A program made the position numbers and the translations under genes. A stretch of 59,370 nt of DNA. Origin: Bacteroidia bacterium (GTDB taxonomy: Bacteria > Bacteroidota > Bacteroidia > Bacteroidales > Azobacteroidaceae). Positions 58,325 through 59,370 of this stretch are shown here, in pieces; the stretch's first letter is position 1, and every line of letters begins with the position of its first letter. The stretch covers positions 1 to 59,370 of the forward strand of contig BNXY01000010.1 of assembly GCA_025999935.1 (NCBI GenBank). Reading direction: 5' to 3'. The notes beneath the pieces are model-generated. The model was not told the origin of the DNA. It did no database searches and saw only the letters and a program-made list of their open reading frames with translations.

Positions 58325-59218
58325 TTATTCTTTCCAAAATTCATAATAATTAAACCATTGTTCAGGATATTCTCTGATAATAGCTTCAATTTCTTTTACA
58401 TACGACCGGACATAATGTTCTGTTTTTTCACGCTTTGTTAGATTTTCTTTCGCATCTATTTTTAATGGACGAACATAAATCGTATATTTTTTAGCCGCTG
58501 TTTTCATCACAAAAACAGCCAGTACTTCCACTTCAAAAGTGGTTGCCAACGCAAAGGCGCCAATCGGAAAACCGGCTTTCCCATTCAGAAAATCACATTC
58601 TACGCTTTTGGTCGAACCCAGATTTCGGTCGCAAGGCATACTGACGATTTCTCCATTTAGCAAAGCGGCATTGACGGCAAATAAATGCGACATATCATCC
58701 AATACCGGAATTAAGTGTATATTATTCCTACCCAATATTTTAGTCCGGTTGCTTTGCACGGTTTTCGTTTCGCCTGCATAAACCAATGCATTGAATTTTT
58801 TCTTTTCCGAACGAAGAAAGTAACCGCCAATTTCAAAATTTCCTATATGCGAACCGGCTATTATGAAACCTTTTCCGCCATCGGCTAATCGCAAAAAATG
58901 TTCATAACCCACTAATTCTACATCGAAAATATCCCTTTTACCGGCAAAAACCGCAAACCGGTCTAAAATAACTTGTCCGAAAACGAAATGATTTTTATAT
59001 GTTTTAAGCCCTGATTTCCATCGGGAATAATTGAACCGGCGCCGGAAAAAATGATAAATGGCGCGCGCCCGTTTAGCGGAAAAAAGCAAGTAAAAAGGAA
59101 TGACCAACGACATCAGAAAATAGCCAATCCGAATGTCGAAAAACTTAAATAAAACAATGAGTCCCCATTGTCCCAAAAAGCTTCCGCCGGTGTTTCCTTT
59201 CCACTTCCGCGTTTCCAT
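58325..59218 (-). CDS. LpxL/HtrB-type lysophospholipid acyltransferase
   Basis: A 297-residue acyltransferase with an N-terminal membrane anchor (LIVLFKFFDIRIGYFLMSLV) and the catalytic motif SHIGNFEIGGYFL (HX4E, near residue 120), then SMPCDRNLGSTKSVECDFL. This family transfers acyl chains to lipid A or other glycolipids and is a regular component of aryl-polyene clusters, where it probably attaches the polyene acyl group to its membrane anchor. It ends 4 bp before the methyltransferase gene. Confidence 0.87.
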   Translation of the reverse strand: METRKWKGNTGGSFLGQWGLIVLFKFFDIRIGYFLMSLVIPFYLLFSAKRARAIYHFFRRRFNYSRWKSGLKTYKNHFVFGQVILDRFAVFAGKRDIFDVELVGYEHFLRLADGGKGFIIAGSHIGNFEIGGYFLRSEKKKFNALVYAGETKTVQSNRTKILGRNNIHLIPVLDDMSHLFAVNAALLNGEIVSMPCDRNLGSTKSVECDFLNGKAGFPIGAFALATTFEVEVLAVFVMKTAAKKYTIYVRPLKIDAKENLTKREKTEHYVRSYVKEIEAIIREYPEQWFNYYEFWKE

Positions 59219-59231
59219 TATTCATTGTTCA

Positions 59232-59370
59232 TTATTCATTCACTTTTGATTCGATGTAATCGCAAAACTGGCGCAAATTTTGCACTTCTACCATTTCTTC
59301 CGCCTTGATTTTGAATCCGAAGTTTCGTTCAACGATGACTACAATATCTACAAAGTCAAGACTATCAATC
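59232..59370 (-). CDS. Acyl carrier protein 2 (cut by the window edge)
   Basis: The last 45 codons of an ACP on the minus strand, reading IDSLDFVDIVVIVERNFGFK (phosphopantetheine Ser in DSL) and ending CDYIESKVNE at the stop 59232-59234. The N-terminal part lies beyond 59370. The cluster therefore continues to the right. The gap to the acyltransferase carries an ATTCATTGTTCATT short repeat. Confidence 0.9.
   Translation of the reverse strand, partial: IDSLDFVDIVVIVERNFGFKIKAEEMVEVQNLRQFCDYIESKVNE

Overview
The window looks like a chromosomal segment of a Bacteroidetes bacterium, most likely order Bacteroidales. Support comes from promoters of the phylum-specific form TTTG-N19/20-TAnnTTTG (upstream of pyrH, ffh, tRNA-His and the PIN toxin pair), from families typical of the phylum (DUF1972 glycosyltransferase, AAA/DUF4143 ATPase, DUF2089, flexirubin genes), and from many short dispersed repeats that translate into recognisable in-frame peptides such as CHCGLDPQSP. 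No genus can be named from the sequence alone.

Region 1 (1-19.7 kb, + strand) is a surface-polysaccharide locus. It starts with a very AT-rich block (about 72-6241): hexapeptide acetyltransferase, Wzy-like polymerase, three GT4 glycosyltransferases, a TupA-like ATP-grasp protein, and what may be the tail of a lost glycosyltransferase. It continues with a broken DUF4143 ATPase, an RmlD-like reductase, a DUF1972 glycosyltransferase, a KAS III-SDR-GNAT cassette, a PIN-domain toxin-antitoxin pair, a polysaccharide deacetylase, an AlbA/Schlafen-type regulator that interrupts a duplicated epimerase 5' end, and finally epimerase, WecA-like initiating phosphotransferase and WbpM/CapD-like 4,6-dehydratase.

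Region 2 (19.8-29.9 kb) is mostly housekeeping: DUF2089 protein with a truncated partner, ybaK-like deacylase, pyrH, frr, rsgA, a YitT-type membrane protein, tRNA-His(GTG), capA-like, folD, ffh, a Uma2-type protein, a small basic protein, and a nitronate monooxygenase-like flavoenzyme.

Region 3 (29.9 kb to the right edge, all - strand) is the notable system: a dialkylresorcinol/aryl-polyene (flexirubin-type) pigment cluster. It encodes DarA and DarB (resorcinol half); a ketosynthase fused to a chain-length-factor-like domain, another ketosynthase, a ketosynthase-like fragment, two ACPs, three hotdog dehydratase-like proteins and a 4HBT thioesterase (polyene half); an AMP-forming aryl ligase; a methyltransferase; acyltransferases; a BtrH-like protein that could join the two halves; and envelope export parts (MMPL-acyltransferase fusion, ABC-2 exporter, two LolA-like carriers, a lipoprotein, an EamA/SMR protein). 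Two CrtI-like FAD oxidoreductases and secreted hydrolases follow. No ketoreductase or aromatic ammonia-lyase is present, and an ACP gene is cut at the right edge, so the cluster continues beyond 59370.

A striking theme is that at least seven kinds of short repeat lie inside or across genes, always leaving the frame open. One ketosynthase gene carries four different ones, including one exactly at the fusion junction of its two domains. Other signs of gene remodelling are the duplicated epimerase start, the deleted ATPase middle, and several truncated genes.
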